In this document: positions 51,734 to 61,573 of the stretch, one piece after another
Layout: each line of letters opens with the position of its first letter
How positions within the stretch are numbered: the stretch's first letter is position 1
Assembly: GCF_000682675.1 (NCBI RefSeq)
Contig: NZ_AWFA01000078.1
Coordinates: 1 to 64,000 of the forward strand
DNA: 64,000 nt
Direction of reading: 5' to 3'
From: Hyphomonas pacifica
Lineage (GTDB): Bacteria; Pseudomonadota; Alphaproteobacteria; Caulobacterales; Hyphomonadaceae
Notes under the pieces: generated by a model
Told to the model about the DNA's origin: nothing
The model's database searches: none
The model's input: the letters and a program-made list of their open reading frames with translations, nothing else
Position numbers and translations under genes: made by a program

Positions 51734-52273
51734 ATGACTTATAACCTCAATACTTCCCCGAGCCACCTGCTTCACCGTGCGCAGCAGATCGCTGCAAACG
51801 AGTCTGCCTCTGCTCTGGCATCCGCTGGTATTACGCTTCGCCAGTTCTCCGTGCTTGCTGCCCTGTCCGGCAATGACGGTGTCAGCCAGTCTGATCTCGT
51901 GAATGCAACCGGCATTGACCGTTCCACGCTGGCTGACATGGTCGCCCGTATGGAGAAAGCCGGCCTGATCAAGCGCGTTGCTTCCAAAACCGACAAGCGC
52001 GCAAAAGTTGTCTCGCTGATGGCGAAAGGCAAAAAGGCTTATGAGAAAGCTCTGCCGGCTGTCGAAAAGGCTGATGCTGCCATCTTCGAAGCCCTGCCGA
52101 AAACGAAGCAGTCCGCTCTGGTCTCCGGTCTGAAAGACATGGTTTCCGAAGCCGAGAAAGCTGAAGCCGCCGCTGCTCCGGCCCCGGCCCCTGCTGCTGC
52201 GCCTGCTCCGGCTGCGAAGAAGGCTCCGGCTAAAAAGGCTCCTGCGAAGAAAGCCACCAAGGCAAAAAAATAA
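51734..52273 (+). CDS. MarR-like winged helix protein with histone H1-like tail
   Basis: A 179-residue protein. Residues 1-128 form a MarR-type winged helix (SQSDLVNATGIDRSTLADMV, EKAGLIKRVASKTDKRAK). The last 40 residues are an Ala/Pro-rich region followed by Lys-rich repeats (KKAPAKKAPAKKATKAKK), resembling histone H1-like bacterial proteins. The tail probably adds sequence-independent DNA affinity. AAAGG precedes ATG 51734. It is the only regulator near the ccm genes, but no link is shown. Confidence 0.88.
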   Translation: MTYNLNTSPSHLLHRAQQIAANESASALASAGITLRQFSVLAALSGNDGVSQSDLVNATGIDRSTLADMVARMEKAGLIKRVASKTDKRAKVVSLMAKGKKAYEKALPAVEKADAAIFEALPKTKQSALVSGLKDMVSEAEKAEAAAAPAPAPAAAPAPAAKKAPAKKAPAKKATKAKK

Positions 52274-52289
52274 TCCGAATCTGACGGAT

Positions 52290-52814
52290 TTAATTGGGCG
52301 GGGCGCTTTCCAGCGCCTCGCCTATTTTTTTGGCCGAGGCTTCGTTCAGCGGACCATCAATATGCAGGATGATGTCACCTGCTGGAGAGATGACAAATGT
52401 CTCCGGCACCCCTGTCAGGCCGAATTCAAGTCCGCCCTGACCATCCGGGTCCAGCGCGATCCGCGTATAGGGATTGCCCAGCCGGTCCAGAAATTCCTGC
52501 CCGGCGGATATCTTGTCCTTGTAGAGCACACCGAAAACCTGGTCGGGATGCGCCTCTGACAGCGCCATGATGTATTTGTGCTCTGCTTCGCATGGAGCGC
52601 ACCAACTGGCGAACAGATTTACCGCGATTGCACCGCCTGTCGGGGGTGGCGAAAACTGGATTTTCTGGCCGCCCATGGTCTCAAAGCTGGTGTCCGGCGC
52701 ATCGCGCAGCACACGTTCAAAATCACCTTTCTCGGGATTCATCAGCTGGTTTGCAGCCAGCGCGCTGAATATCAAAAGTACCGCCACCGGGATAGCTGCC
52801 AGCCAGCGCCTCAT
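52290..52814 (-). CDS. ccmG: Cytochrome c maturation thiol-disulfide protein CcmG (DsbE)
   Basis: A 174-residue membrane-anchored thioredoxin-fold protein acting in the periplasm, which reduces the apocytochrome c CXXCH. The N-terminal anchor is followed by the active site Cys72-Cys75 in FASWCAPCEAEHK. Upstream of it, in order, are ccmA, ccmB, ccmC and ccmD. It overlaps ccmD by four bases. It converges on the MarR-like gene. Confidence 0.93.
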   Translation of the reverse strand: MRRWLAAIPVAVLLIFSALAANQLMNPEKGDFERVLRDAPDTSFETMGGQKIQFSPPPTGGAIAVNLFASWCAPCEAEHKYIMALSEAHPDQVFGVLYKDKISAGQEFLDRLGNPYTRIALDPDGQGGLEFGLTGVPETFVISPAGDIILHIDGPLNEASAKKIGEALESAPPN

Positions 52815-52975
52815 TTCCGTCTGGCCTCCTCAGTGCGTGCCTGCGTGCGGGCAAGTTCAGCCTGGGCGAGGCGGGCTTTTATCATCACGGTTAGGATGGC
52901 GCCGCCAATCATGACTGCTCCAAGCGCGTAGCTTGCCCAGATGAAAGCAGCATTTTTGTCGAATTCAGGTATCAT
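52811..52975 (-). CDS. ccmD: Heme exporter small protein CcmD
   Basis: A 54-residue protein starting MIPEFDKNAAFIWASYALGA, with one transmembrane helix and a charged C-terminal tail (ARTQARTEEARRK). This is the family pattern of CcmD, which releases heme-CcmE from the CcmABCD complex. Its stop overlaps the ccmG start (ATGA), and its start is five bases after the ccmC stop. It is easily missed because of its length. Confidence 0.9.
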   Translation of the reverse strand: MIPEFDKNAAFIWASYALGAVMIGGAILTVMIKARLAQAELARTQARTEEARRK

Positions 52976-52979
52976 TATG

Positions 52980-53711
52980 TCAGTCTCCTGCGATCAGCCG
53001 AGCACGAATCTGTGCCGCGCGCCTCTGCCAGATCTCTGCCTGCATCAATGTCATGACCAGACCTGCAAACAATAGGGAGTGTCCCAGACCGCTTGCTAGC
53101 AGGGGCCAGAGATAGACGGCTGCCATTTTCGGCCCATCGACAGTAATCACGCTCGCGTCCTGATGCAGGGAGGTGAAGAGGTCTACGGAGAATTTGATGA
53201 GCGGAACATTGATTGCGCCGACCATGGCGAGGATAGCCCCGGCGCGGGCCGCTTTCTGGCGTGTGTCCATAGCCCCGCGCAGGGCCATATATCCCAGGAA
53301 CAGAAAGAACATGAAGAGCACGGACATCATGCGTGCATCATCCCATTGCCACCATGTGCCCCAGGTCGGCTTTCCCCAGATCGACCCGGTAACAAGACAA
53401 AGCGCTGTCCAGGTCGCGCCAAGCGGCGCAATGGCCTTTGCGGCAATGTCGGCCACTTCATGTCGCCATATGAACCAGATGAAGCTCATCACAGCCATGC
53501 CCATATAGCTGGCCATGGCCAGCCAGGCGGCCGGCACATGCAGGAACATCACCCGCATGATGTCACCGCCCTGATATTCATCTTTCGGAACAATCCAGAG
53601 CCCTTGCCAGAGCCCCCATGCAATCAGCAAGGCACCTAGCGCATAGCAGATAGGAGCCAGCCAGCTGGACAGGGTGAGGAACCGGTGGGGGTTTGCAAAC
53701 CAGGAAAACAT
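52980..53711 (-). CDS. ccmC: Heme exporter protein CcmC
   Basis: A 243-residue inner-membrane protein of the heme-handling family with the tryptophan-rich motif WGTWWQWDDARM at about residues 118-129 and two conserved histidines in periplasmic loops (FLHVPAAW and GHSLLFAGL). It transfers heme to CcmE. It is the third gene of the leftward ccmABCDG cluster, ccmB lying 21 bases upstream. Confidence 0.95.
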   Translation of the reverse strand: MFSWFANPHRFLTLSSWLAPICYALGALLIAWGLWQGLWIVPKDEYQGGDIMRVMFLHVPAAWLAMASYMGMAVMSFIWFIWRHEVADIAAKAIAPLGATWTALCLVTGSIWGKPTWGTWWQWDDARMMSVLFMFFLFLGYMALRGAMDTRQKAARAGAILAMVGAINVPLIKFSVDLFTSLHQDASVITVDGPKMAAVYLWPLLASGLGHSLLFAGLVMTLMQAEIWQRRAAQIRARLIAGD

Positions 53712-53732
53712 CGCGTTCGGAATACCCTCGCT

Positions 53733-54398
53733 TCAGTCTGCCGCCAAGCGCAAGGCTGCACCCATGGCAAATGGGGCAACCGCCAGTGCGAACAAGGTTG
53801 AGGCCGCCAGGAAAAGCGGCGCGCCCGTACTGCCGGGGCCGCCGCTCATCGCCAGCGCCCCGAAAATCGCGGTTGGGACATACAGTGGCAGCGCGATCAG
53901 GCTGATCAGCAATCCGCCGCGGCGTACAGTGGCTGACAGGGCAGCACCTACGCCTCCCCAGAAAAAGAAGGCGAGACCTCCAAGAGCGTACAGCCCCATA
54001 TGAGTCAGAAGACTGGTGTCTGCCTTGGCCTGGAACATCACCGCAAAAACAGGCGAGAGAATCGCAAGGGGAAGACCAGCGGTCAGCCAGTGGGCGAAGG
54101 CCTTGGCAGCAGCGATCATGGAAGCCGGAGCCCCCGTCTGCAGCCACAGGTCCAGTGCGCCATCCTCGACATCTGCCTGGAAAATGCGCTCCAGTGTGAC
54201 CAGGCTTGCCAGTGCCAGGGCGACCCAGAGAATGCCGGGCCCAACAGCGCGCAGCGTATTCGGATCGGTTCCGATGCCGAGTGGCACCAACACGGCTGCG
54301 CCGGCAAAAAAGCCGAGCGGCATCAGTGCGCCTGCGCCGCCAGCCCAGGCTTCGGTAAGTGCCTGTCGGAAGGCAGAAATGATTGGCGCGGCGCTCAA
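53733..54398 (-). CDS. ccmB: Heme exporter permease CcmB
   Basis: A 221-residue inner-membrane permease, partner of CcmA in the heme-related ABC complex. Motifs include AWAGGAGALMPLGFFAGAAV at the N-terminus and LDLWLQTGAPASMIAAAKAF. The only start that fits is TTG 54398, which overlaps the ccmA stop in the sequence TTGA, so it is coupled to ccmA. No ATG or GTG occurs in the early part of the frame. Confidence 0.92.
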   Translation of the reverse strand: MSAAPIISAFRQALTEAWAGGAGALMPLGFFAGAAVLVPLGIGTDPNTLRAVGPGILWVALALASLVTLERIFQADVEDGALDLWLQTGAPASMIAAAKAFAHWLTAGLPLAILSPVFAVMFQAKADTSLLTHMGLYALGGLAFFFWGGVGAALSATVRRGGLLISLIALPLYVPTAIFGALAMSGGPGSTGAPLFLAASTLFALAVAPFAMGAALRLAAD

Positions 54399-54973
54399 AT
54401 CATCACCTCACACGTGGAGTCAAAACCCGCATCACCATGTATCGCCGCGATAATCGCACCGCCACGCATTCTGTGTTCGGAAATCATACCCAGCAATAAT
54501 TCCCGTCCATCTGCGTCCAGCGCTGTGAGGGGTTCATCCAGCAGCCAGATGGGTCTCTCCTGTAACAGAAGGCGACCAAGGGCTGTCCTACGCCTTTGCC
54601 CGGCGGACAAGTGGCGGGCGGAGACGCCGGACGGACGGATCAGGGCCATTTTGTCCAGAACTGCATCAATCTGACCCGCTGACGTGCCCCAAGCCCTGGC
54701 CCAAAGGCCAAGATGCGTGAAAGGGGTTTCATGAGGCTTCAGGCCTTCGCGGTGGGCAATCCAGTGATGTGGAGCGGAGCGGTCCACTTTGCCTGTTTCC
54801 GGGCGGGTCAGGCCTGCCAGAATGCGAAGAAGGGTTGTCTTGCCGGCCCCATTTGCGCCGCGTAGCACAATGGCGTCCCCGGCATGTGCGGCGAGCGACA
54901 CATTCCGGAAAAGAATGCGTTCGCCCCGAATCATGCCGAGATCTGTCGCAGAAAGGAGTGCTCCGATACTCAT
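54395..54973 (-). CDS. ccmA: Heme exporter ATPase CcmA
   Basis: A 192-residue ABC ATPase. Walker A is GANGAGKTTL with Lys45, the signature is HLSAGQRRRTALGRLLL, and Walker B is IWLLDEPLTAL. It hydrolyses ATP with CcmB and CcmC to release holo-CcmE. It is the first gene of the leftward ccmABCDG unit and is divergent from acnA, sharing 117 bases. Confidence 0.95.
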   Translation of the reverse strand: MSIGALLSATDLGMIRGERILFRNVSLAAHAGDAIVLRGANGAGKTTLLRILAGLTRPETGKVDRSAPHHWIAHREGLKPHETPFTHLGLWARAWGTSAGQIDAVLDKMALIRPSGVSARHLSAGQRRRTALGRLLLQERPIWLLDEPLTALDADGRELLLGMISEHRMRGGAIIAAIHGDAGFDSTCEVMI

Positions 54974-55090
54974 ATGTTTCGTTTAGACCCTTTGTCCCAA
55001 TTGCCTCAATCCATTAGGGGCTATATGAGACAGGCCAGCGCGGCGGCCCTTCGCCGCAGATGACAATTCCAGACGCGAGGTTCCCTCCCC

Positions 55091-57862
55091 ATGCCGTCCC
55101 TCGACAGCTTTAAATCAAAACGTACGCTTCAGGTAGGAAGCAAGACCTATACCTATTACTCGCTTGCTGCGGCAGCAGAAAATGGTCTGGGTGATGTGTC
55201 CCGTCTTCCGGCGTCCTTGAAGGTTCTTCTCGAAAACATGCTGCGCTTTGAAGATGGCCGAACGGTTACCAAAGATGACATCATGGCCTTCAAGAACTGG
55301 CTGGAAAGCAAAGGCAAGGACGATCACGAGATCGCCTATCGCCCGGCTCGCGTTCTGATGCAGGACTTTACCGGCGTTCCAGCCGTGGTTGACCTAGCTG
55401 CGATGCGCGATGCTTCCAAAAAGCTGGGCGCTTCTGCGCAGGCCATCAACCCGCAGGTTCCGGTTGATCTCGTCATCGACCATTCCGTGATGGTTGACTA
55501 TTTTGCCGGTCCGGGCGCGTTCGAGCAGAACGTTGCAAAGGAATATGAGCGCAATGGCGAGCGCTATGAATTCCTCCGTTGGGGTTCCAAGGCCTTTGAA
55601 AACTTCCGGGTTGTGCCGCCAGGCACGGGTATCTGCCACCAGGTGAACCTGGAATATCTTGGCCAGACAGTCTGGACCCGTGATGAAGACGGCGAAACTG
55701 TCGCCTATCCGGATACCTGCGTCGGTACCGACTCTCACACCACGATGATCAATGGCCTGGCCGTTCTCGGCTGGGGCGTTGGTGGCATTGAGGCTGAAGC
55801 GGCCATGCTGGGCCAGCCGGTCTCCATGCTGATTCCGGAAGTCATCGGTTTCAAGCTTACCGGCAAGATGGCTGAAGGTGCGACCGCAACAGACCTCGTG
55901 CTGACCGTTGTGGAAATGCTGCGCAAGAAGGGTGTTGTTGGCAAGTTCGTCGAATTCTATGGCGAGGGCCTCGCAAATCTAACGCTGGAAGATGTAGCCA
56001 CAATCTCCAATATGGCGCCGGAATATGGTGCAACTTGTGGCTTCTTCCCGGTTGATGAAGAAACCATCTCCTACCTGTCCGACACGGGCCGTGATCCTGA
56101 GCGCGTCCAGCTGGTCGAGGCCTATGCCAAGGCTCAGGGTTACTGGCGCCCGGACATGGCCGAGCCGGTCTTCACAGACACGCTTCAGCTGGACCTTGGC
56201 GACGTCAAGCCGTCGCTGGCAGGTCCCAAGCGTCCGCAAGACCGCGTTCTGCTGTCTGAAGCCGATACCGCATTCCGTGACGCGCTGAATGAAATTCGCG
56301 GCGGCCGCAAGAATCCAGAAGCCACGCCGAAGACGGAAGGCGAAAGCCGCTTCGTCGATGAGGGTGCCAACAATATCTACACCGCTCCGGAAGATTATGG
56401 CGTGTCGCCTTATGCTGTTGAAGGGGAAGACTTTCACCTGCATGACGGCTCTGTCGTGATCGCAGCCATCACCTCCTGTACGAATACGTCCAACCCCTCC
56501 GTGCTGATCGCCGCGGGCCTTCTGGCCAAGAAAGCTAATGAATTGGGTCTGACGCGCAAACCTTGGGTCAAAACGTCTCTCGCGCCAGGCTCTCAGGTTG
56601 TGACGGATTATCTTCTGAAGGCTGGCCTTCAGGATGATCTGGATGCTCTCGGCTTCAACCTTGTCGGCTATGGCTGTACCACCTGTATCGGTAACTCCGG
56701 CCCGCTGCCGCCGGCGATTTCCAAGTCGATCAACGAGAATGATCTGGTCGCCTGCTCGGTTCTGTCCGGTAACCGGAACTTTGAAGGCCGCATCGGTCAG
56801 GACATCCGCGCGAACTATCTGGCCTCTCCGCCACTGGTCGTTGCCTATGCGATTGCAGGCTCCCTGCATATCAACCTGACTACCGACCCGCTGGGCACCA
56901 GCAAAGACGGTAAGCCGGTTTACCTGAAAGACATTTGGCCATCGAACCAGGAGATAGCCGAAGTCATGCGCTCTTCCGTGACGCCGGAAATGTTCTCCAC
57001 TCGCTATGGCGAAGTGTTCAAGGGTGACGAGCGTTGGCAGGCCATTGAAGTCAGCGGTGGTGACACCTATGGTTGGCCTGCGGGCTCCACCTATGTTCAG
57101 AACCCGCCATACTTTGAAGGCATGGGTCTTGAGCCGGAGCCGACCGAGGACATCAATAGCGCTCACATCATGGGCCTGTTCGGTGACTCCATCACGACTG
57201 ACCACATCTCCCCGGCCGGTTCGATCAAGGCATCCAGCCCAGCAGGTCGTTACCTGCAGGAGCATCAGGTCGCTCCTATGGACTTTAACTCTTACGGCTC
57301 GCGCCGCGGCAACCATCAAGTCATGATGCGCGGTACGTTCGCGAACATCCGCATCAAGAACCAGATGGTTCCGGGTGTCGAAGGCGGTGTGACAATTCAC
57401 TATCCGTCTGGCGAGCAGATGGACATCTATGATGCCGCGATGAAGTATCAGGAAGAAGGCAAGGATCTCGTTGTCTTTGCCGGTGAGCAGTATGGTACGG
57501 GTTCTTCCCGTGACTGGGCTGCGAAAGGCACGATCCTGCTCGGCGTGCGCGCCGTGATCGCTGGCAGCTTCGAGCGTATTCACCGTTCCAACCTGATCGG
57601 CATGGGCGTGCTGCCCCTGCAGTTCAAGGAAGGCGAAAGCTGGGAGAAATTGGGCCTGAAGGGCGATGAGACTGTCACGATCGAAGGTATCTCCGACATC
57701 AACCCGCGTCAGATGTTGAATGTCAGCATCACAAAGGCTGACGGGTCTTCCATAAATGTCGAATGTCGCGTGCGCATCGATACCGAGAACGAGCTGGATT
57801 ATTATCGCAATGGCGGCATCCTGCACTTCGTTCTGCGCAATCTTGCGCGTGCAGAAGCCTGA
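55091..57862 (+). CDS. acnA: Aconitate hydratase A
   Basis: A 923-residue iron-sulfur enzyme of the citric acid cycle interconverting citrate and isocitrate. The cluster cysteines lie in [11 protein letters not shown] and [35 protein letters not shown]-like residues around 205-225 and a C-terminal swivel domain complete it. A terminator follows. The DUF1223 gene downstream is found next to acnA in several Alphaproteobacteria. Confidence 0.97.
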   Translation: MPSLDSFKSKRTLQVGSKTYTYYSLAAAAENGLGDVSRLPASLKVLLENMLRFEDGRTVTKDDIMAFKNWLESKGKDDHEIAYRPARVLMQDFTGVPAVVDLAAMRDASKKLGASAQAINPQVPVDLVIDHSVMVDYFAGPGAFEQNVAKEYERNGERYEFLRWGSKAFENFRVVPPGTGICHQVNLEYLGQTVWTRDEDGETVAYPDTCVGTDSHTTMINGLAVLGWGVGGIEAEAAMLGQPVSMLIPEVIGFKLTGKMAEGATATDLVLTVVEMLRKKGVVGKFVEFYGEGLANLTLEDVATISNMAPEYGATCGFFPVDEETISYLSDTGRDPERVQLVEAYAKAQGYWRPDMAEPVFTDTLQLDLGDVKPSLAGPKRPQDRVLLSEADTAFRDALNEIRGGRKNPEATPKTEGESRFVDEGANNIYTAPEDYGVSPYAVEGEDFHLHDGSVVIAAITSCTNTSNPSVLIAAGLLAKKANELGLTRKPWVKTSLAPGSQVVTDYLLKAGLQDDLDALGFNLVGYGCTTCIGNSGPLPPAISKSINENDLVACSVLSGNRNFEGRIGQDIRANYLASPPLVVAYAIAGSLHINLTTDPLGTSKDGKPVYLKDIWPSNQEIAEVMRSSVTPEMFSTRYGEVFKGDERWQAIEVSGGDTYGWPAGSTYVQNPPYFEGMGLEPEPTEDINSAHIMGLFGDSITTDHISPAGSIKASSPAGRYLQEHQVAPMDFNSYGSRRGNHQVMMRGTFANIRIKNQMVPGVEGGVTIHYPSGEQMDIYDAAMKYQEEGKDLVVFAGEQYGTGSSRDWAAKGTILLGVRAVIAGSFERIHRSNLIGMGVLPLQFKEGESWEKLGLKGDETVTIEGISDINPRQMLNVSITKADGSSINVECRVRIDTENELDYYRNGGILHFVLRNLARAEA

Positions 57863-57888
57863 TCCTTAAGGCTTTCATGATATTGAAA

Positions 57889-57921
57889 GGCCCCTGCAGC
57901 ATGTGCTGTGGGGGCTTTTTT
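57889..57921 (+). terminator. Rho-independent terminator after acnA
   Basis: GCCCC at 57890-57894 pairs with GGGGC at 57911-57915. CAGC/GCTG extends the stem with a mismatch, and a run of six T follows. Confidence 0.85.
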
Positions 57922-57971
57922 ACAGCGCTCACATCCCTGTGACTGTTTCAGGAGGAGGTCTGGCTTTATAA

Positions 57972-58631
57972 ATGATCTTGATGAAACGCATGCTGCTCTC
58001 TCTGATCCTCGCCTTCGCGGGCCTGCTGCCTGTCGCTGGAGCAGAGGAGCCTGTTCTTGTGGAGCTGTTCGCTTCACAGAATTGTCGCGTCTGCCCCAAG
58101 GCGCACAAGGTTCTGAAGGCGCTTGATGATGAGCGTGACGATGTCCTAATCCTCACCTGGTCTGTCGATTACTGGGATTACCTTGGCGACAAGGACCCAA
58201 TGGCGATGGTGGAATCCAAGGAACGTCAGCGCGGTTATGTTGACCGCTTCCATCTGCGGGGACCTTACACCCCCCAGACGGTCTATGACGGGGTAGAGCA
58301 ATGTGCTGGCAGCAGGCGCTCATATGTCGACAGGGCACTGGAAAAGGCTTCAGAGCGTCCTGATACGGATGTGAAGCTGACCGTAAAGGGCGACAAGATA
58401 TTGCTGTCAGGTACGGCGACCAGCCTGACCGATATCTGGCTGATAGATTATCTTTCAGGTGCCGCGAACACGACGAATATGGTGCATCCTGTCACCCGCG
58501 TTTCTGCACTTGGACCGTGGCTGGGCAATGACGTTCAGCTGAACAAGCCGCATTGCGAATCCGGTTGCGCCATCATTGTGCAGGAAGCGGGCTTCGGCCC
58601 TATCCTTGAAACTTTGGTCGTCCAGCCCTGA
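57972..58631 (+). CDS. DUF1223 family thioredoxin-like protein
   Basis: A 219-residue exported protein of DUF1223 with an N-terminal signal peptide (LLSLILAFAGLLPVAGA). A thioredoxin-like fold with FASQNCRVCPKA places two cysteines in a CxxC at the start of a helix. VDYWDYLGDKDPMA follows. Redox activity in the periplasm is a plausible but unproven role. It lies just after the acnA terminator and converges on the DUF4340 gene. Confidence 0.88.
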   Translation: MILMKRMLLSLILAFAGLLPVAGAEEPVLVELFASQNCRVCPKAHKVLKALDDERDDVLILTWSVDYWDYLGDKDPMAMVESKERQRGYVDRFHLRGPYTPQTVYDGVEQCAGSRRSYVDRALEKASERPDTDVKLTVKGDKILLSGTATSLTDIWLIDYLSGAANTTNMVHPVTRVSALGPWLGNDVQLNKPHCESGCAIIVQEAGFGPILETLVVQP

Positions 58632-59681
58632 TCAAGGCTGTACCGTCTCAGTGTCCAGTGCCATGAGGGGTGGACGGACAATCGAAGACACGCGCGGCGT
58701 GAATTCCTTCCAGTCATATTCCGACAACTGAAAAGCCCAGCCGTCTGCTTTTTCGTTGATGGTGCTGCCGCGTTGGGCGCCTTCACCTGCTTCAATGGCG
58801 CGCAGGGTCACAAAATACCCGTCGGGCTCTCGATAGGCTGAAACATCAACTTCCAGTCCATCATGCGTTTCGGTGATGTGGCGTGCGACAGGACGTGTTT
58901 TCAGCTTGCTGGCGGGCTTGACGCCAATCGGTGCAAAGCGTGTCAGCGCCAAAGCGGGTGTTGAAGCGGCAATCCGGCTGACCAGTTTGAAATCCTGATA
59001 GGGCGGGCCCGGAACAAAACTGCGGTCACTGGTGCCGACAGAGCGCTGCAAATACAGGCTCTCGCCCATGGAGTCATAAATCCGCACCGCCGAGATGGCA
59101 TCTGAATTGATTTCGACAATGTCAAAATCCAACCAGGCATCATGATTATAGAGAGGCGGCAGGTCACCTTTTACCTGAAAGGCCTGTTCCTCACCCGGGA
59201 GGCGGCCATAGACATGTTCGCCCTTTCGTCCGGTGATCAGGGCTGCTTCTGTCTTGCCAGTCTCATCAATGATCTCGACTAGGGCACCCGTTCCTCCACT
59301 CCGCGGATCACCAAGGCCAATTCGGTTCAGCTTGTCCGGATCGCGTGTACGTCCTTCGCCCCAGGTCAGCTCACCCAGGCCTGTTGCGAGTGTGGCCAGA
59401 CGGTCCGGCCGGATCGGGTAGCCGTCTTCCGTTCCCATCTTCCAGCCATCCAGTGTGTTGACCAGCAGATAGGATTCATCTGATAGCGTGACCCGTATCT
59501 TGTTTGCCTCGGCGCGGATGGAGGCAAAATCCGGAATCACCGGATTGCCCACTCGGCTAGTTGAAGCCTTATGCGCCCCCCCCATGGAATAGGCGATCAC
59601 GGTGAGCAGTGTCAGCGCTCCAGCCGTGCCAGCCATGACCTGTAGTCGGCGCATGCGCTGACGTGTGCGAATCTGGCTCAT
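58632..59681 (-). CDS. DUF4340 domain protein of a Gld-like export system
   Basis: A 349-residue protein with one N-terminal membrane helix and a large periplasmic DUF4340 domain (RVTLSDESYLLVNTLDGWKM near the start). It is the last gene of a leftward operon with a GldG-like protein, an ABC permease and an ATPase, coupled to the first by ATGA. Such sets accompany ABC-2 exporters of unknown substrate, first described as gliding accessory genes. Motility by gliding is not implied here. Confidence 0.85.
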   Translation of the reverse strand: MSQIRTRQRMRRLQVMAGTAGALTLLTVIAYSMGGAHKASTSRVGNPVIPDFASIRAEANKIRVTLSDESYLLVNTLDGWKMGTEDGYPIRPDRLATLATGLGELTWGEGRTRDPDKLNRIGLGDPRSGGTGALVEIIDETGKTEAALITGRKGEHVYGRLPGEEQAFQVKGDLPPLYNHDAWLDFDIVEINSDAISAVRIYDSMGESLYLQRSVGTSDRSFVPGPPYQDFKLVSRIAASTPALALTRFAPIGVKPASKLKTRPVARHITETHDGLEVDVSAYREPDGYFVTLRAIEAGEGAQRGSTINEKADGWAFQLSEYDWKEFTPRVSSIVRPPLMALDTETVQP

Positions 59682-61570
59682 GCCCGGCCCTTCCGTTTCT
59701 GGCGATACCAGACGAACAGTCCAATTAGCCCAACGATCAGCGGGCCGCTCCAGATATTGATGGCTTTCAGCATGCCTTCAAGTCGGTCAATATCGCGGCG
59801 ATAATCGCGCTCGACCTCACGCAAGCGCTGGCGGAGATCGACTATGCTTTCGCGCAGCTCCAAAAGCTCTGTGCGTTCCTGATCGGTCAAGTCTGCTTCC
59901 AGATCACCTGAGAAAAAGCCGTCTGTGGAGCCAATGGCCTGCAGCTCTTCCAGGCGGGTCTGAGCGGTTTTGAGGTTGGTTTCCAGTTCGGCCTGCTGGC
60001 GGAAATAGATGGCTTCAGCCTTGTCGCGCATGCGGTCAATCCGCGTCATAGGGCGCAGGCTGGGGGCACGGGAGCGCAAGCGGGACAGCTCACCGCCACC
60101 CGCCAGTGCATCCAGCGCGTTCAGCACCAGCGCGCCATTGTCTGCCACGACAATCTCATTGCCGGGCACAATGTAGAAATCATCCGAGATGAAATCGACA
60201 TCCGCGATCAGTACCAATTGGGCCTCCGTCTCGCTTTCAGAGATGTGCGGCGGCACGCTTTGCGCCTCGGCCATGGCCAGTTCTGCGAGTACTGGGTCGG
60301 ATGGAATTTCAACAGGGGGTGCGCCCTCTGGGAAGGCCGTTGTCAGCTTCCCGGAGAGACGTCCGGCCAGCACGAGGGCTGTGGGCTCTGTCTGATATTC
60401 GCGCAGGACAGCCTGCGGCGTCAGCTCGGTCATGGCCTTGTCGGCATCAATGAAGGATGGGCTTGGGCCCGTCGTGATCAGCGGTGTAAATTCTGTCCCT
60501 TCGTCCAAGTCGGATGCATCAAATGCGCCTGGTGCACCGAAATTGATGCTGCGACTGAGGTCTGCCGTGATCAGATCATCCTGATTCATGTCTCCGGCTG
60601 GGATGCCGATGAAGAGCGGATGGGCCAGCTCCTCGACGCGGCCATTGCCGGCATCCACTGGAACAGGCAGCGCATTGGCCGCGTCTGCAACCGCCTGATT
60701 CGACAGCGAAACGCCCCACAGGCTAGGCAGTGTGCCAAGGGAGGCATGTGTCAGGGGCTCTCCCATGGAGAACATGCCGCCGCCTGAGACAGTCTTCGCC
60801 GCCGGGTCCATCAGGAATACAGCGCGTCCGCGACGCAGGATGAACTGGTCAATAAGCCAGCTCTGGCGTTCGGTTAGTTCGGGAGGTTGCACGACGAGCA
60901 GCACGTCCAAATCTTCCGGCAGGGACTGGAAGGTTTCCGCAATGGGTACGATTTCAAAGGATTTGCCAATATCGCGTAGAAGGGCGTAGCCTCCTTCACC
61001 GCCCGGCGAAGTCATACCAGGCAAGGAGGACAGGATGCCAACACGTGGCGGGTCCGGATCATCCAACCGGTCCACCATGCGTGTCAGGTCATATTCCAGG
61101 GTGACTTCGCGGTCTGGTGCCAGGAAGGGGATGACGCGCTGGTCATCAATTGAGTTGCGCCCGATAATGCCGAAATAGAGCGGATCATTGCCATTCGTGT
61201 CGACGGCCGTGACCCCTGCAGCAAGGGCTTCATCCTCTGCTGGAGAGAAGGGCAGTGGATCAATTTCCTTAACATGTAGCTTGCCGCCGGACTGGCTTTC
61301 ATAAACGTGCAGTAGCTCGCGCACGCGGGCGGCATAGGCGCGAATGGAGGGGTAATCCTGTCCTGTGTTGCGTGTGTACACGAAGGTCAGCTCAACTGGC
61401 TCGGCCACATTGTCGAGCGTTGATTTTGTGGCATCCGACAGCGTGTAGAGATTGTTCTCCGTAAAATCGAGCCGCACGCCAGTGAACACCTTCTGCACAA
61501 GAAGGTTGGCCGTGACGAAGATGATCAGCGTCAGCGCCGTGGCGGCAATAAGATAATGCTTTGCCCGCAT
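59678..61570 (-). CDS. GldG-like ABC-2 exporter accessory protein
   Basis: A 630-residue protein with an N-terminal transmembrane helix (LIAATALTLIIFVTANLLVQ), a long extracytoplasmic domain of the ABC_transp_aux/GldG type (LTFVYTRNTGQDYPSIRAYA) and a C-terminal coiled coil followed by a membrane helix (GPLIVGLIGLFVWYRQKRKG). It links the ABC permease with the DUF4340 protein. It overlaps DUF4340 by four bases and starts three bases after the permease stop. Confidence 0.87.
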   Translation of the reverse strand: MRAKHYLIAATALTLIIFVTANLLVQKVFTGVRLDFTENNLYTLSDATKSTLDNVAEPVELTFVYTRNTGQDYPSIRAYAARVRELLHVYESQSGGKLHVKEIDPLPFSPAEDEALAAGVTAVDTNGNDPLYFGIIGRNSIDDQRVIPFLAPDREVTLEYDLTRMVDRLDDPDPPRVGILSSLPGMTSPGGEGGYALLRDIGKSFEIVPIAETFQSLPEDLDVLLVVQPPELTERQSWLIDQFILRRGRAVFLMDPAAKTVSGGGMFSMGEPLTHASLGTLPSLWGVSLSNQAVADAANALPVPVDAGNGRVEELAHPLFIGIPAGDMNQDDLITADLSRSINFGAPGAFDASDLDEGTEFTPLITTGPSPSFIDADKAMTELTPQAVLREYQTEPTALVLAGRLSGKLTTAFPEGAPPVEIPSDPVLAELAMAEAQSVPPHISESETEAQLVLIADVDFISDDFYIVPGNEIVVADNGALVLNALDALAGGGELSRLRSRAPSLRPMTRIDRMRDKAEAIYFRQQAELETNLKTAQTRLEELQAIGSTDGFFSGDLEADLTDQERTELLELRESIVDLRQRLREVERDYRRDIDRLEGMLKAINIWSGPLIVGLIGLFVWYRQKRKGRA

Positions 61571-61573
61571 GTT

